Origin: Halorubrum kocurii JCM 14978
GTDB taxonomy: Archaea; Halobacteriota; Halobacteria; Halobacteriales; Haloferacaceae
DNA: 64,000 bases
Direction of reading: 5' to 3'
Assembly: GCF_000337355.1 (NCBI RefSeq)
Contig: NZ_AOJH01000037.1
Span: 1 to 64,000 of the forward strand
Positions 63,709 to 64,000 of this stretch are shown one piece after another. Under the pieces are notes generated by a model. It did not search any database, was not told the DNA's origin, and was given only the letters and a program-made list of their open reading frames with translations. A program made the position numbers and the translations under genes. How positions within the stretch are numbered: position 1 is the first letter of the stretch; each line of letters starts with the position of its first letter.

Positions 63709-63829
63709 GCGTGTGGGACGTGCGATGCCTGTGCGTTCCGGCTTGAGGCGTTTCGGAATGCTGGGTCACGCGATCCGGTCGGGTATGCTGAGCGGCCGGA
63801 GTTTTCGTAACCCACGAGTCGATTTTACT
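63709..63829. repeat. queC 3'-end repeat, copy 3
   Basis: Matches 43103-43223 with roughly ten differences and no gaps. It encodes the last 33 residues of QueC to the same stop (63808-63810) and continues 19 bases past it. Unlike copy 2 it shares the sequence after the stop with the intact gene, so it may be the original chromosomal end that was displaced. Confidence 0.85.
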
Positions 63830-64000
63830 CGTCCCAGAATGCCTCGATCCGTTCGTCAAGACGAGAGAGTACGGAGGCGAGCACGTCTCGCCACTCGGGT
63901 GGATACTCATCATCGTCGCCTGGTGTTGATGCATCCGGGGGCGGGTGAAAATGCTCGCGGGTGTTGTGATCGTTGGGGTGGCGATCCCATCGACACTCCC
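63825..64000 (-). CDS. Partial gene, H-F-H-P-P-P-motif family, runs off right edge
   Basis: The last 58 codons of a minus-strand gene. It reads R-W-D-R-H-P-N-D-H-N near the edge, then H-F-H-P-P-P-D-A, and ends in an amphipathic helix with E-A-F-W-D-E. I believe this is the C-terminus of the haloarchaeal family whose N-terminus occurs as the truncated gene at 3762-3938, normally paired with a DUF7342-like regulator. Its TAA lies inside the stretch shared after the queC stops, so queC and this gene were probably the original convergent neighbours. Confidence 0.55.
   Translation of the reverse strand, partial: ECRWDRHPNDHNTREHFHPPPDASTPGDDDEYPPEWRDVLASVLSRLDERIEAFWDE

Noticed and set aside
1-64000. 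tRNA or rRNA genes and an integrase
   Set aside because: I looked for tRNA-like ends near module borders and for tyrosine or serine recombinase motifs and saw none; the only transposase is the partial IS110 at the left edge.

Overview
The window is from a halophilic archaeon (Halobacteria). The proteins are strongly acidic, GC is high in core genes, and A/T-rich TATA-like boxes sit just far enough upstream of some start codons for leaderless transcripts. Several families are typical of haloarchaea: DUF7342-like regulators, archaeal exonuclease VII, QueD/QueE/QueC for archaeosine, AddAB-like helicase-nucleases and PadR-type winged helices. Many long ORFs on the opposite strand are shadows of high-GC genes.

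Layout. (1) 1-9.4 kb: the end of an IS110-family transposase, a lipoprotein, a DUF7342-like regulator with a truncated partner gene, a DUF234-type ATPase, exonuclease VII (xseB/xseA, the latter with a C-terminal membrane helix) and a three-gene operon of unknown function. (2) 9.6-15.8 kb: an HNH gene and a tightly overlapping six-gene operon with a Csf1-like zinc-finger protein, a Csf2/Cas7-like RAMP protein, an unknown protein, an internally repetitive protein, a second two-lobed RAMP protein and a DEDD exonuclease broken by one in-frame TGA. It resembles a type IV-like CRISPR-Cas effector module without cas1/cas2, without a helicase and without a normal CRISPR array. (3) 16-40.3 kb: a 24-kb DNA modification/restriction island of Dpd character. 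It has two TGT-family proteins with intact active sites, one fused to an ArcS-like domain, plus a DUF6884-like protein, a GHKL ATPase, a PD-(D/E)XK protein, a modular DNA-binding protein, a DpdH/DpdG-like pair, two very large helicases and a PLD nuclease. (4) 40.3-43.2 kb: a queuosine-precursor transporter and queD-queE-queC, which make preQ0, the precursor such a modification system would need. (5) 43.2-53.4 kb: a long prokaryotic Argonaute with a complete DEDD tetrad, convergent with an addB-addA operon. (6) 53.4-63.8 kb: a lower-GC module with a tubulin/FtsZ-like GTPase fused to two AAA+ domains, small unknown genes, a second double-AAA+ protein, membrane proteins and the tail of a HerA-like ATPase. 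(7) The right edge carries the end of a gene that I think belongs to the same family as the truncated partner near the left edge.

The most informative structural feature is that the 3' end of queC occurs three times: in the intact gene (ending 43204), at 53166-53439 and at 63709-63810. The copies bound two modules of about 10 kb each. The differences between the first two copies are almost all synonymous, so the extra ends look like pieces of diverged functional queC genes left by repeated insertion at this site.

Working model (inference): preQ0 made by QueDEC is placed in DNA by the TGT paralogues and perhaps converted to an archaeosine-like base by the ArcS-like domain. The helicase/PLD/ATPase genes would restrict unmodified DNA. 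The RAMP operon, Argonaute-AddAB pair and FtsZ-AAA module are further candidate defence or element-maintenance systems gathered around the core que operon.
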